Below, one piece after another: positions 1 through 7,035 of a DNA stretch of 22,387 bases (position 1 is the stretch's first letter; each line of letters opens with the position of its first letter). Origin of the DNA: a virus. The notes below the pieces were generated by a model, which made no database searches, was not told where the DNA came from, and was given only the letters and a program-made list of their open reading frames with translations. The DNA is taken from positions 1 through 22,387 of IMG/VR virus record IMGVR_UViG_3300046003_001839. The stretch is one strand, 5' to 3'. The position numbers were made by a program, and so were the translations under genes.

Positions 1-391
1 GGAGAAGGAAGAGATATCACAAGGATAGGTGAAGCAACCCATTGAGCACTCACACACGCTTGCAAGGTCCCCTCTACTGTATTCATCCGCTACTCTACTC
101 AACGCCCCCTCGTGAAACCTTGGATGTACTGGGGCTGGGCTTGCGTGTTACTTGAAGGGGGCCACCCCGGGGGTCGGGGGGTCCTTATTCTTGCATATGA
201 CACCCTCAAAGTTTCCCAGAGAAATTCCCATCCGACTGGACCTGGGGGATACCATTTCGGGGGAGAGACATGATATGCTCCATCTGATGTTCCATGGCGG
301 CTAGGAGGTCTTCCAAGGTGACTCATCGGGGGGTACCATCCCCTATACTGTCTCGATGTGGAGATTAGGTAATTATTTGTCATTACCCCCA
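1..391. other. Non-coding leader block with G-tracts
   Basis: No convincing gene is seen here. All three forward frames open at the left edge close within 45 bases (stops near 28, 32 and 45), so at most the last few codons of an upstream gene are present. The + strand carries runs of five or six G at 157-161, 169-173, 176-181, 244-248, 259-263 and 328-333, plus GGGG at 131-134. The 157-181 part could fold as a GC hairpin or a G-quadruplex. A short motif, GGGGG(A)TACCAT, occurs at 244-255 and again at 329-339. A minus-strand frame of 97 codons (99-392) crosses the block but lacks a good ribosome binding site. The stretch just before promoter P1 (about 370-386) is A/T-rich and could act as an UP element. 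A control or packaging region is an inference only. Confidence 0.5.
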
Positions 392-420
392 TTGACTTTG
401 TATTATAAATATGCTATAAT
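392..420 (+). promoter_or_regulatory. Sigma-70 promoter P1
   Basis: The -35 box TTGACT (392-397) is separated by exactly 17 bases from a perfect -10 box TATAAT (415-420). The -10 box is preceded by TGC, giving an extended -10. A/T-rich sequence lies upstream. The expected start of transcription is near 427. The 15 bases AAATATGCTATAATA (407-421) recur with one change in the second promoter at 7095-7109. A terminator follows about 120 bases downstream, so the transcript would be short unless polymerase reads through. Confidence 0.85.
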
Positions 421-426
421 AAGAGC

Positions 427-585
427 ATAGCGCAAGAGAGCTCATGTAGATGTCACCCACAAGGGTAACTGAAATTCTTGTTTATCTAATCTTTAATCTT
501 TGTCATCTCTTCTACTTTATAACTTCTTGCCACCAACATCGCTCAAGGGGTACCCGAGCTTGTCCCGGTCCCCTTTCTTTTTGTC
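427..585 (+). ncRNA. Possible short leader or small RNA between P1 and terminator
   Basis: A transcript starting at P1 and ending at the hairpin at 545-575 would be about 155 bases long. No well-supported gene lies inside it. The only frame of note starts at ATG 450, has a weak purine-rich site before it and runs through the terminator, which argues against it. The middle part is pyrimidine-rich and looks unstructured, with a small stem CACCC..GGGTA-type hairpin near 454-467. It may be a stable small RNA, an attenuated leader of the tail spike operon, or simply a gap. The promoter and terminator are seen directly; the existence of the RNA is inferred. Confidence 0.3.
545..582 (+). terminator. 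Rho-independent terminator before tail spike
   Basis: AAGGGG (545-550) pairs with CCCCTT (570-575). An inner ACC/GGT pairing extends the stem beyond a bulge. The stem is followed at once by the T-rich tract TCTTTTTG. It lies between P1 and the spike gene, so it should limit spike transcription from P1 and from any early transcript entering from the left. Confidence 0.65.
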
Positions 586-617
586 CTCTTCCGTCCAAAT
601 TGGGCGTCGACCCTAGA

Positions 618-652
618 GCTTCGCTCACGAAGCGTTGCTTCTTATCAAAGGA
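618..652 (+). promoter_or_regulatory. Alternative hairpins and ribosome binding site of the spike gene
   Basis: GCTTCG (618-623) can pair with CGAAGC (628-633) around a 4-base loop. The same GAAGC (629-633) can instead pair with GCTTC (637-641) around a 3-base loop, so the two stems exclude each other. The Shine-Dalgarno sequence AAAGGA (647-652) follows within a few bases and lies 8 bases before the ATC at 661. This layout would suit translational or transcriptional control of the spike. Pairing is visible; the regulatory role is inferred. Confidence 0.35.
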
Positions 653-660
653 TTAAGACC

Positions 661-2700
661 ATCGCCAAACTTACCGTAAACCCGTTGCAGTCCGGTTACC
701 GTTCATCGAACGCCCTGAATGCCAACCTGGATGCTATTGAGGCCGCGCTCGAGAATACTCTGAGCCGCGACGGAACCTCGCCCAACCAAATGTCCGCCCC
801 GCTGGACATGAACAGTAACCGCATTACGAACCTGGCCGCGCCTGTGAGCGGTTCCGATGCTGCGCGCCTTACGGATGTGCTGACCGTGGCTCCTGGTACG
901 AATGTGGCGACCTTCCTTGGGGCACCTACTAGTGCCAATCTGGCTGCTGCCTTGACGGATGAGACGGGCACGGGGCTCGCGGTATTTAATACCTCGCCCA
1001 GTCTAATGACCCCGGTTATCACGGGCGGATCGATCACCGGCATCACCGATCTGGCGGTCGCTGACGGCGGCACGGGCGCGTCTTCCGCTTCGGCTGCGCG
1101 CGATAACCTCGGCCTGACCATCGGCACGAACGTTCAGGCATACGACGCCGATCTGACGACATGGGCGGGCATCACGCCGGGAACGGGCGTTGCAACGGCC
1201 CTTGCGGCCAATGTCGGCTCGGCTGGCGCTTTCACCACGTTCAACGGCGCGGGCGGCACTCCGTCGTCCCTGACGCTGACGAATGCAACCGGCCTTCCTG
1301 TTGCGGGTGGCGGTACGGGTGCGGCGACGGCGGCGGATGCGCGGACTAACCTTGCTGTAGTCGGCACGTCTGATCTGGCGGCATCGACCGGCGCGGCCTT
1401 GGTTGGTTCAATCACGACCGGAACCGGGGCAACCGCACGGACGGTTCAAGCCAAGCTGCGCGATTTCATTTCGGTCAAAGACTTTGGCGCAGTTGGCGAT
1501 GGGACGACAAACGACACAACCGCCATTCAAGCGGCTCTGACCGCTTTGCAAACGGCGAGCGCAACGGTAACGGGCGGCGTCCTGTATTTCCCACGCGGGA
1601 CGTATCTCATCACCAGCCCGCTAACCATTGACGCGACTGATGTTGCTGCGCTGGCGTCCGTGACCATTCGCGGCGACGGGATGCAAAACACCACGATCAA
1701 GGCCGATCCGGGTTTTGGCGGCGCGGGCATGGTTCGTCTGTTGGACCCGACATATTGCACCATTGAGGACATCGGCATCGACGCTAACAGCGTTGGCGTT
1801 CCCGGCATCCAGACGCCAAACGGCGGGAGCCACCTGACGCTTCGCCGGGTGTTTGCTCAACGCTGCACCAACGGTTTTGAACTGACCGATATGTTCATGA
1901 CGGTGCTGGAAGAATGCCGCGCCAAATCTTGCAGCGCCGGGTTTGTGTTTCCCGGCTTCCACACGTCGATGACGGTTAACTCCTGCTATGCGCTGGACTG
2001 CACGTTTTTCGGCTACGTCATTCAAGGGATGACCTATTCGACCTTTGCGAACTGTGGTTCGGACAGCCACGGTCGAAATGGCTATCTGGTCACCAACGCT
2101 TTTGGCGTGACGTTCCTCGCTTGCGGCGCAGAGGCTTGCGGGCGCTCGGCTTGGGAGTTTGAAGCATCGACCGCAAACGACGCTGGAAAGCCGATAGCGG
2201 GCATTCGGGTTGTTCTGGACAACTGCTTCGACACCGGCTGCGACACGGCGCTTGGCGGCTATGGCGGCTCGATCTATTCAAACCGCGCCAGTTCCTCGAT
2301 TGACGTAGAGGTTCGCAGACATAATCAGTTTGCCAGCGCGTCTGCGCTGTCAGTCGTTACGGCGGGAGCGGCCGATCACAAAATCCGTATTGACCCGACA
2401 GACAGCGTCTTTGTCGGTTCACTTTCCGGCCCCGGCTTGCGTCTGGCGCAATATACCGGCTCGGCTACCTACGACCCGCCGAGTTTGCTGACACTTACCG
2501 GAACGACAACCACGGTAACGGCCACGGGTGCCTCGCTAGGGGATTTTGCGTCAGCGACGTTCTCGCTCGATTTGCAAGGTATTACGGTGACGGCTTGGGT
2601 TAGCGCCGCCAACACCGTCTCTGTTCGTTTCCAAAACGACACGACGGGGACGATTGACTTGGCGTCCGGCACCCTGCGCGTCAATGTGGTTCCGTTTTAA
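661..2700 (+). CDS. Tail spike / receptor-binding protein with pectate-lyase-like beta-helix
   Basis: This is a virion receptor-binding protein that probably binds and cleaves surface polysaccharide. The N-terminal part (about residues 1-75) closely matches the start of the second fibre gene in this window, including LDMNSNRITNLAAPVSGS, and is the likely virion anchor. Residues 80-250 carry tail-fibre style repeats such as DGGTGASSASAARDNLGL. At about 268 the segment FISVKDFGAVGDGTTNDT begins a pectate-lyase-superfamily fold, followed by a beta-helix to about 590. The C-terminus ends in a small domain (SFSLDLQGITVTAWVS..) of a type I recognise from other phage proteins. The first ordinary start is TTG at 685, without a ribosome site. 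AAAGGA at 647-652 fits an ATC start at 661, which gives MAKLTVNP and parallels MAKL in the second fibre. The gene is richer in GCG and GGC codons than its neighbours, a possible sign of acquisition. No catalytic residues could be assigned. Confidence 0.85.
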   Translation: MAKLTVNPLQSGYRSSNALNANLDAIEAALENTLSRDGTSPNQMSAPLDMNSNRITNLAAPVSGSDAARLTDVLTVAPGTNVATFLGAPTSANLAAALTDETGTGLAVFNTSPSLMTPVITGGSITGITDLAVADGGTGASSASAARDNLGLTIGTNVQAYDADLTTWAGITPGTGVATALAANVGSAGAFTTFNGAGGTPSSLTLTNATGLPVAGGGTGAATAADARTNLAVVGTSDLAASTGAALVGSITTGTGATARTVQAKLRDFISVKDFGAVGDGTTNDTTAIQAALTALQTASATVTGGVLYFPRGTYLITSPLTIDATDVAALASVTIRGDGMQNTTIKADPGFGGAGMVRLLDPTYCTIEDIGIDANSVGVPGIQTPNGGSHLTLRRVFAQRCTNGFELTDMFMTVLEECRAKSCSAGFVFPGFHTSMTVNSCYALDCTFFGYVIQGMTYSTFANCGSDSHGRNGYLVTNAFGVTFLACGAEACGRSAWEFEASTANDAGKPIAGIRVVLDNCFDTGCDTALGGYGGSIYSNRASSSIDVEVRRHNQFASASALSVVTAGAADHKIRIDPTDSVFVGSLSGPGLRLAQYTGSATYDPPSLLTLTGTTTTVTATGASLGDFASATFSLDLQGITVTAWVSAANTVSVRFQNDTTGTIDLASGTLRVNVVPF

Positions 2701-2703
2701 GCC

Positions 2704-2793
2704 ATGACCCTCGAACCTGACCACCTCATCACCCCCTGCCTCGCTGGTGTGGCCGTAACCTTCTTGCTGGTCCGCAATGGAGCGACCTTCTGA
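2704..2793 (+). CDS. Tiny membrane peptide (29 aa)
   Basis: A 29-residue frame starts 3 bases after the spike stop and ends TGATG into the next micro-gene. Residues 9-23 (ITPCLAGVAVTFLLV) form a short hydrophobic stretch that could span the membrane. No ribosome site is seen before its ATG, so translation would depend on coupling to the spike. In T7 the type II holin gene 17.5 lies at this map position between fibre and small terminase, so a lysis role is possible. The peptide is far shorter than T7 gp17.5, and no family is recognised. Confidence 0.4.
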   Translation: MTLEPDHLITPCLAGVAVTFLLVRNGATF

Positions 2794-2894
2794 TGACCCT
2801 TCACGCCGACGCCCGTAAACTCAACTGGTCCATGATCGGGGTGATTGTCGCCCTTGCCTCAGGAACCATCCTCGCCGGAGCACGTAAGACTTAA
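2793..2894 (+). CDS. Tiny membrane peptide (33 aa), possible holin-like
   Basis: This 33-residue frame overlaps the previous one by one base (TGATG). GGAG (2779-2782) lies about 10 bases before the ATG. A polar start (MTLHADARKLNW) is followed by one transmembrane stretch (about residues 13-29, SMIGVIVALASGTILAG) and a basic tail ARKT. This is the layout of a minimal single-pass phage membrane peptide. It ends 5 bases before the small terminase gene. By position it resembles the T7 holin slot, but its length makes the function uncertain. Confidence 0.45.
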   Translation: MTLHADARKLNWSMIGVIVALASGTILAGARKT

Positions 2895-2899
2895 TCACG

Positions 2900-3436
2900 A
2901 TGAAAAAATTAATAGCACCACCTTACAAAGGTGAATCGGGCGTCTGGCTCACCGAGGCACTTTTCTACCAGAAGACTTTTGATCGTCCCAAGCATCGGCT
3001 TATTTGCGAGCCGGTGTTTGACCTTTATGATACCCGGCCCGGTCTAATCAATTGCCGGACCACCTTTGTCAACCTTAAAGACCCGACGGGTCGCAAGTGG
3101 GCAATGACGTATCTGGGCGACTGGAACCACTGGCTACGCCTCATGCGGTGCGCCTGGTTCCGGGAGGCCTTTGAGGTCTGGATATCGGAACTTAATCTCC
3201 AATTGAAGTCAGAAGCCATCGCCAAGGCCCTCGAGATCATGAACGGTGAGAATGGTGCTCAAGCTCTTGCTGCTGCTAAGTTCATTGCGACTGCAGAATA
3301 CGACAAGAGTGTCCGAGGTCGACCATCTAAACAGGAGCTCGAAGGCCAGCTTAAGAAGGCAGCTGAGGCGCTTACCGTGGAAGATGAGGACCTAGCCCGC
3401 ATCGGATTGTCTGTAATTAAAGGTGGTAAAGCCTAA
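2900..3436 (+). CDS. Probable terminase small subunit
   Basis: This 178-residue protein is assigned mainly by place, directly before the HNH-like and large terminase genes, as with T7 gene 18 before 19. The small subunit recognises the concatemer and regulates the large subunit during packaging. The first ~90 residues contain aromatic and charged segments (KWAMTYLGDWNHWLRLM, WFREAFEVWISEL). The C-terminal half is helical and Ala/Lys-rich (EALTVEDEDLARIG), with SVRGRPSKQELEGQLKKAAE at about 136-155, a segment of a kind seen in small terminases of T7-like phages. The start ATGAAAAAATTAATAG is A/T-rich with only a weak ribosome site. The stop overlaps the next start as TAATG. The family was not confirmed by search. 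Confidence 0.65.
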   Translation: MKKLIAPPYKGESGVWLTEALFYQKTFDRPKHRLICEPVFDLYDTRPGLINCRTTFVNLKDPTGRKWAMTYLGDWNHWLRLMRCAWFREAFEVWISELNLQLKSEAIAKALEIMNGENGAQALAAAKFIATAEYDKSVRGRPSKQELEGQLKKAAEALTVEDEDLARIGLSVIKGGKA

Positions 3437-3705
3437 TGCCAACAGCAGGTCGCCAGGCGGCTCAAGCGAAATACAACTCTAAGCCGGAGCAAGTCAAACG
3501 CAGAATGGCCCGCAACAGGGCTCGTGCTGCCATGATTCGCGAAGGCAAGGCCCGTAAGGGTGACGGGAAAGATGTCGGACATGCCGACGGGAACCCTATG
3601 AATACCCCCAAGAAGGGGACAAAGAATCTTCGTATGGAGTCCAAACGGGCCAACCGAAGCTACCGGAGGACTGCCAGTGGCGCAAAGCGAAACCCGAGAG
3701 ACTAA
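3436..3705 (+). CDS. Small HNH-endonuclease-like protein
   Basis: This 89-residue, very basic protein lies between the two terminase genes. Residues 15-47 are Lys/Arg-rich (SKPEQVKRRMARNRARAAM, then GKARKGDGKDV). They are followed by GHADGNPMN (48-56) and TKNLRMESKRANRS (62-75). This matches the pattern of short phage HNH proteins (KGDGK-V-H-x-DGNP-x-N...NLR...N). Candidate active-site residues are H49, N53 or N56, N64 and N73. The usual Asp just before the first His is Gly here, and the last His is Asn, so activity may be altered. HNH proteins next to terminases are known packaging cofactors in some phages such as HK97. Translation is coupled to the small terminase (TAATG), and the last 29 bases overlap the large terminase. 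Confidence 0.6.
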   Translation: MPTAGRQAAQAKYNSKPEQVKRRMARNRARAAMIREGKARKGDGKDVGHADGNPMNTPKKGTKNLRMESKRANRSYRRTASGAKRNPRD

Positions 3706-5248
3706 GAAAGAGCAGATTAAGGAGGCCGCGCTCGCGGACTTTGAGACGTTTATTCGTCTTATCTCTCCTAAGCAGGTGATGGGTGCGGTCCATGTCGAGC
3801 TCTGCCAATGGTGGACTCGGCAGAATGCCAAGACCCATCAGCTGCTGTTGCTGCCTCGTGATCACCAGAAGTCCCGTATGATCGCCTTTCGGGTGGCCTG
3901 GGAGATCACGAGGCGTCCTGACATCAGGATTCTTTATGTCTCCGCCACCAGCCACCTGGCCGAAAAACAGCTTAAGTTCATCAAAGACATTCTGACCAGC
4001 GATATTTATCGTCGCTATTGGCCGGAGATGATCAATGAGGAAGAGGGTAAACGCGAACGGTGGACCAACACTGAGATCGCGGTCGACCACCCCAAGCGTA
4101 AAGAAGAAGGCATTCGTGATGCCACAGTGTTCACCGGGGGCCTTACTACCAGCCTGACCGGCCTACACTGTGATGTCGCCGTCATGGATGACGTCGTGGT
4201 ATACGAGAACGCCTACACCGACGAGGGCCGCAATAAGGTCCAGAGCCAGTACTCGCTTCTGGCATCCATTCAAGGCGGTGATGCTTCTGTGTGGGCTTGT
4301 GGTACTCGCTATCATCCCAAGGACCTCTACTCCGAACTTATCGACATGCATGAAGACGTGTATGATGAGAACAACGAAGTGGTGGACAAAGAACCCGTCT
4401 ACGAGGTCTTTGAGCGTGCAGTGGAGAACATCGGAGACGGTACAGGTGAATTCCTGTGGCCTATCCAGATTCGTTCTGACGGCAAGAAGTTCGGCTTTGA
4501 CCAAAAGATTCTAGCCCGCAAGCGCGCACAGTACCTCGACCGGACACAGTTCCGAGCCCAGTACTACAACGACCCCAACGATCCTGGAGACATGCGAATT
4601 GACCGAGGCAAGTTCCAGTACTACGACAAGAAGCACATGGTCAACCAGAATGGGACCTGGTGGTTCAGAGACAGAAAACTTAATGTCTTTGCTGCAGTTG
4701 ACTTTGCCTATAGCGAGAGTGCCAGAGCCGACTACACGGCTATCGTGGTTATCGGAATTGACCGGGATGGATTTATCTACGTCCTAGATATTGACCGATT
4801 CAAGACGGATAAAATTAGTGAGTACTTCAAACACATCCTCGACCTGCACATCAAATGGGATTTCCGTAAGCTGTCCGCAGAAATTACAGCGGCTCAGAGA
4901 GCTATTGTCTCCCAGCTCAAGGACCACATTCGATCATATGGTATGCACCTCAGCGTTGTGGACCACAAACCGACCCGCCACCAGGGCTCTAAAGAAGAGC
5001 GACTTGCGGCGATTCTTGAACCCCGGTATGACAACGACACCATGTGGCACTACAAAGGCGGCAATTGCCAAGTGCTCGAGGATGAATTGATCTTGTCACA
5101 CCCGCCCCACGACGACGTCATGGACGCCCTAGCCTCGGCTATTGAGATCGCGGTACCGCCGGTCGGTATGCAGGGTCGGGGCTCCAATGGGTCTACCTCC
5201 AACATTGTTTATGGTCGCTTTGGCGGCGTTAGCGGAAGAGTTATGTAA
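3677..5248 (+). CDS. terL: Terminase large subunit (packaging ATPase-nuclease)
   Basis: This 523-residue motor protein pumps DNA into the prohead and cuts the concatemer. The ATPase has a deviant Walker A at 58-66 (LLPRDHQKS, with K65-S66) and a Walker B at 166-172 (DVAVMDD). A coupling motif, ACGTRY, follows at 207-212. The C-terminal RNase H-like nuclease shows D342 (AAVDFAYS), E402 (SAEIT) and the acidic cluster D479, D480 and D483 (HDDVMDALASA). The length fits the family. The start is GTG at 3677, chosen because GGAGGA (3665-3670) lies 6 bases upstream and the frame then overlaps the HNH gene by 29 bases. The stop overlaps the portal ATG (TAATG). Confidence 0.95.
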   Translation: MAQSETRETKKEQIKEAALADFETFIRLISPKQVMGAVHVELCQWWTRQNAKTHQLLLLPRDHQKSRMIAFRVAWEITRRPDIRILYVSATSHLAEKQLKFIKDILTSDIYRRYWPEMINEEEGKRERWTNTEIAVDHPKRKEEGIRDATVFTGGLTTSLTGLHCDVAVMDDVVVYENAYTDEGRNKVQSQYSLLASIQGGDASVWACGTRYHPKDLYSELIDMHEDVYDENNEVVDKEPVYEVFERAVENIGDGTGEFLWPIQIRSDGKKFGFDQKILARKRAQYLDRTQFRAQYYNDPNDPGDMRIDRGKFQYYDKKHMVNQNGTWWFRDRKLNVFAAVDFAYSESARADYTAIVVIGIDRDGFIYVLDIDRFKTDKISEYFKHILDLHIKWDFRKLSAEITAAQRAIVSQLKDHIRSYGMHLSVVDHKPTRHQGSKEERLAAILEPRYDNDTMWHYKGGNCQVLEDELILSHPPHDDVMDALASAIEIAVPPVGMQGRGSNGSTSNIVYGRFGGVSGRVM

Positions 5249-7035
5249 TGGCCACTGGTACACGTAGTCTAGACATCTGGGACATTCTTAACCCAGATCA
5301 CCTGGCTCGCCACATCAGCAACAAGTTTGTTGAGTGGGAGTCTATGCGAAATCAATGGCTGGAGCAAAAAGCCGAGATTCGCGAATACATCTTTGCCACA
5401 GATACCACCGGTACCAGCAATGCTGCCCTGCCGTGGAAGAACTCTGTCCACATCCCCAAGCTCTGCCAGATTCGGGACAACCTGAACGCCAACTACATGG
5501 CGGCCCTGTTCCCCAATGACAGGCCTATTAAGTGGGAAGGGGATGACGAGTCTTCAGAGTCTAAGACTAAGCGTGAGGTGATCGAAGCCTATATGTCCAA
5601 CAAGATGCGTATGGGTGGCTATCGTGGCACTGTGCAGCAACTTGTCAATGACTATATTGACTACGGCAACGTCTTCTGCATGACGGAGTTTATTGCCGAA
5701 GAGTTCGAAGACTCGGTTACCGGTGAGAAGCATTCTGGCTTCGTGGGTCCGCGTCTTGTCCGCATCTCTCCCAACGATATTGTCTTTAATGCAACATCCT
5801 CCTCGTTTGCTGAGTCTCCTAAGATTATCCGTGAATTGCGGTCGATCGGCTCGCTTAAGGCTGACATGCAGGACCACCCTGAGAACGGGTATCTTGAGGA
5901 GGTTTTCTCCAAGGTGATGGTAAACCGTCATCAATTCTCTGGCCTGAGTCAGGGTGACTTCAAGAAGGCGGACGCTTTCCAAATCGACGGCTTCGGGTCC
6001 TATCTCGAGTATTTCCAATCGGAGTACGTCGAACTGCTCCACTTCTACGGAGACCTGTACGATGTTGACACGCAAGAGTTCCAAAAGAATCGCGTCATTA
6101 CCGTTGTTGATCGCAGCTACATTATTCGCAATGAGCCCTGCTCTACGTGGACTGGACGACCGAACATCTTCCATTGTGGCTGGCGTCTGCGTCCTGACAA
6201 CCTCTATGCTATGGGCCCTCTCGATAATCTGGTTGGCATGCAGTACCGCATCGACCACCTCGAGAACGCCAAGTCAGACGCCTTCGACCTAATTGTCCAC
6301 CCTGTCATGAAGGTGACGGGTTACGTTGAGGACTTCGATTATGGCCCGGGCGAACGTATCTATTGTGGGGACGAGGGTAACGTAGAGTTTCTGCGTCCTG
6401 ACACCACCATGCTGAATGCTGACACCCAAGTCGCCATCTACGAAGCTAAGATGGAGGAGATGGCCGGTGCCCCCAAACAAGCTATGGGCTTCCGGACTCC
6501 GGGTGAAAAGACTGCCTATGAGGTCCAAGTCCTAGAGAACGGGGCTAACCGAGTCTTCCTTAACAAGAGCGCATACTTCGAGGAATCCTTCCTTGAGCCT
6601 GCTCTGAATTCGATGCTTGAGACTGCTCGCCGCAACATGGGCCCTTCAGACCTTATTAAGGTTATGGATGACCAGTTCGGCGCTGCGGAGTTCATGAAGA
6701 TCACCAAAGACGACATTGCCGCCAAAGGTAAACTTCGTCCCATTGGTGCTCGTCGATTCGCACGCAACGCCAACATCCTGCAGAACCTGACACAGCTGGC
6801 TTCGTCGCCCCTGGGTCAAGACCCTGCCATCAACGCCCACATCTCTGGTGTCGGCCTAGCAAAGCTGGTTGAGGAGCTGCTGGAACTGGAGCGGTTTGAC
6901 CTTGTCCAAGACAATATCCGTATCTCGGAGATGTTGGAAACTGAGAAGCTTAAGCAATCTGCACAACAAATCGTAGCCGAACAAGGAATGCCCGACAATG
7001 CAAACCCGATGGTACCAGCACCTCCCCAAGGCTGA
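5248..7035 (+). CDS. Portal (head-tail connector) protein
   Basis: The portal ring is the prohead nucleation point, the docking site for the terminase and the base of the tail. The 595-residue length and the place between the large terminase and scaffold fit. N-terminal residues 62-98 (PWKNSVHIPKLCQIRDNL.., ALFPNDRPIKWEGDD) and the segment at about 405-450 (AGAPKQAMGFRTPGEKTA.., VLENGANRVFLNKSAYFEE) are typical of T7-like and marine podovirus portals. The C-terminus becomes helical and ends with a Pro-rich tail. The gene is coupled to terL by one-base overlap, and its last 38 bases are shared with the next small gene. Confidence 0.92.
   Translation: MATGTRSLDIWDILNPDHLARHISNKFVEWESMRNQWLEQKAEIREYIFATDTTGTSNAALPWKNSVHIPKLCQIRDNLNANYMAALFPNDRPIKWEGDDESSESKTKREVIEAYMSNKMRMGGYRGTVQQLVNDYIDYGNVFCMTEFIAEEFEDSVTGEKHSGFVGPRLVRISPNDIVFNATSSSFAESPKIIRELRSIGSLKADMQDHPENGYLEEVFSKVMVNRHQFSGLSQGDFKKADAFQIDGFGSYLEYFQSEYVELLHFYGDLYDVDTQEFQKNRVITVVDRSYIIRNEPCSTWTGRPNIFHCGWRLRPDNLYAMGPLDNLVGMQYRIDHLENAKSDAFDLIVHPVMKVTGYVEDFDYGPGERIYCGDEGNVEFLRPDTTMLNADTQVAIYEAKMEEMAGAPKQAMGFRTPGEKTAYEVQVLENGANRVFLNKSAYFEESFLEPALNSMLETARRNMGPSDLIKVMDDQFGAAEFMKITKDDIAAKGKLRPIGARRFARNANILQNLTQLASSPLGQDPAINAHISGVGLAKLVEELLELERFDLVQDNIRISEMLETEKLKQSAQQIVAEQGMPDNANPMVPAPPQG

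Noticed and set aside
450-656. 68-codon forward frame downstream of P1 with a hydrophobic start
   Set aside because: Weak ribosome site, the frame runs through the terminator hairpin, and the second half has no protein-like composition.
4791-4825. TTGACC followed by an A/T-rich stretch (TAAAAT) inside terL
   Set aside because: The spacer is only about 13 bases and the site is mid-gene; not a credible sigma-70 promoter.
5554-6258. 234-codon frame on the minus strand
   Set aside because: It lies inside the portal gene on the opposite strand, without promoter or ribosome site.
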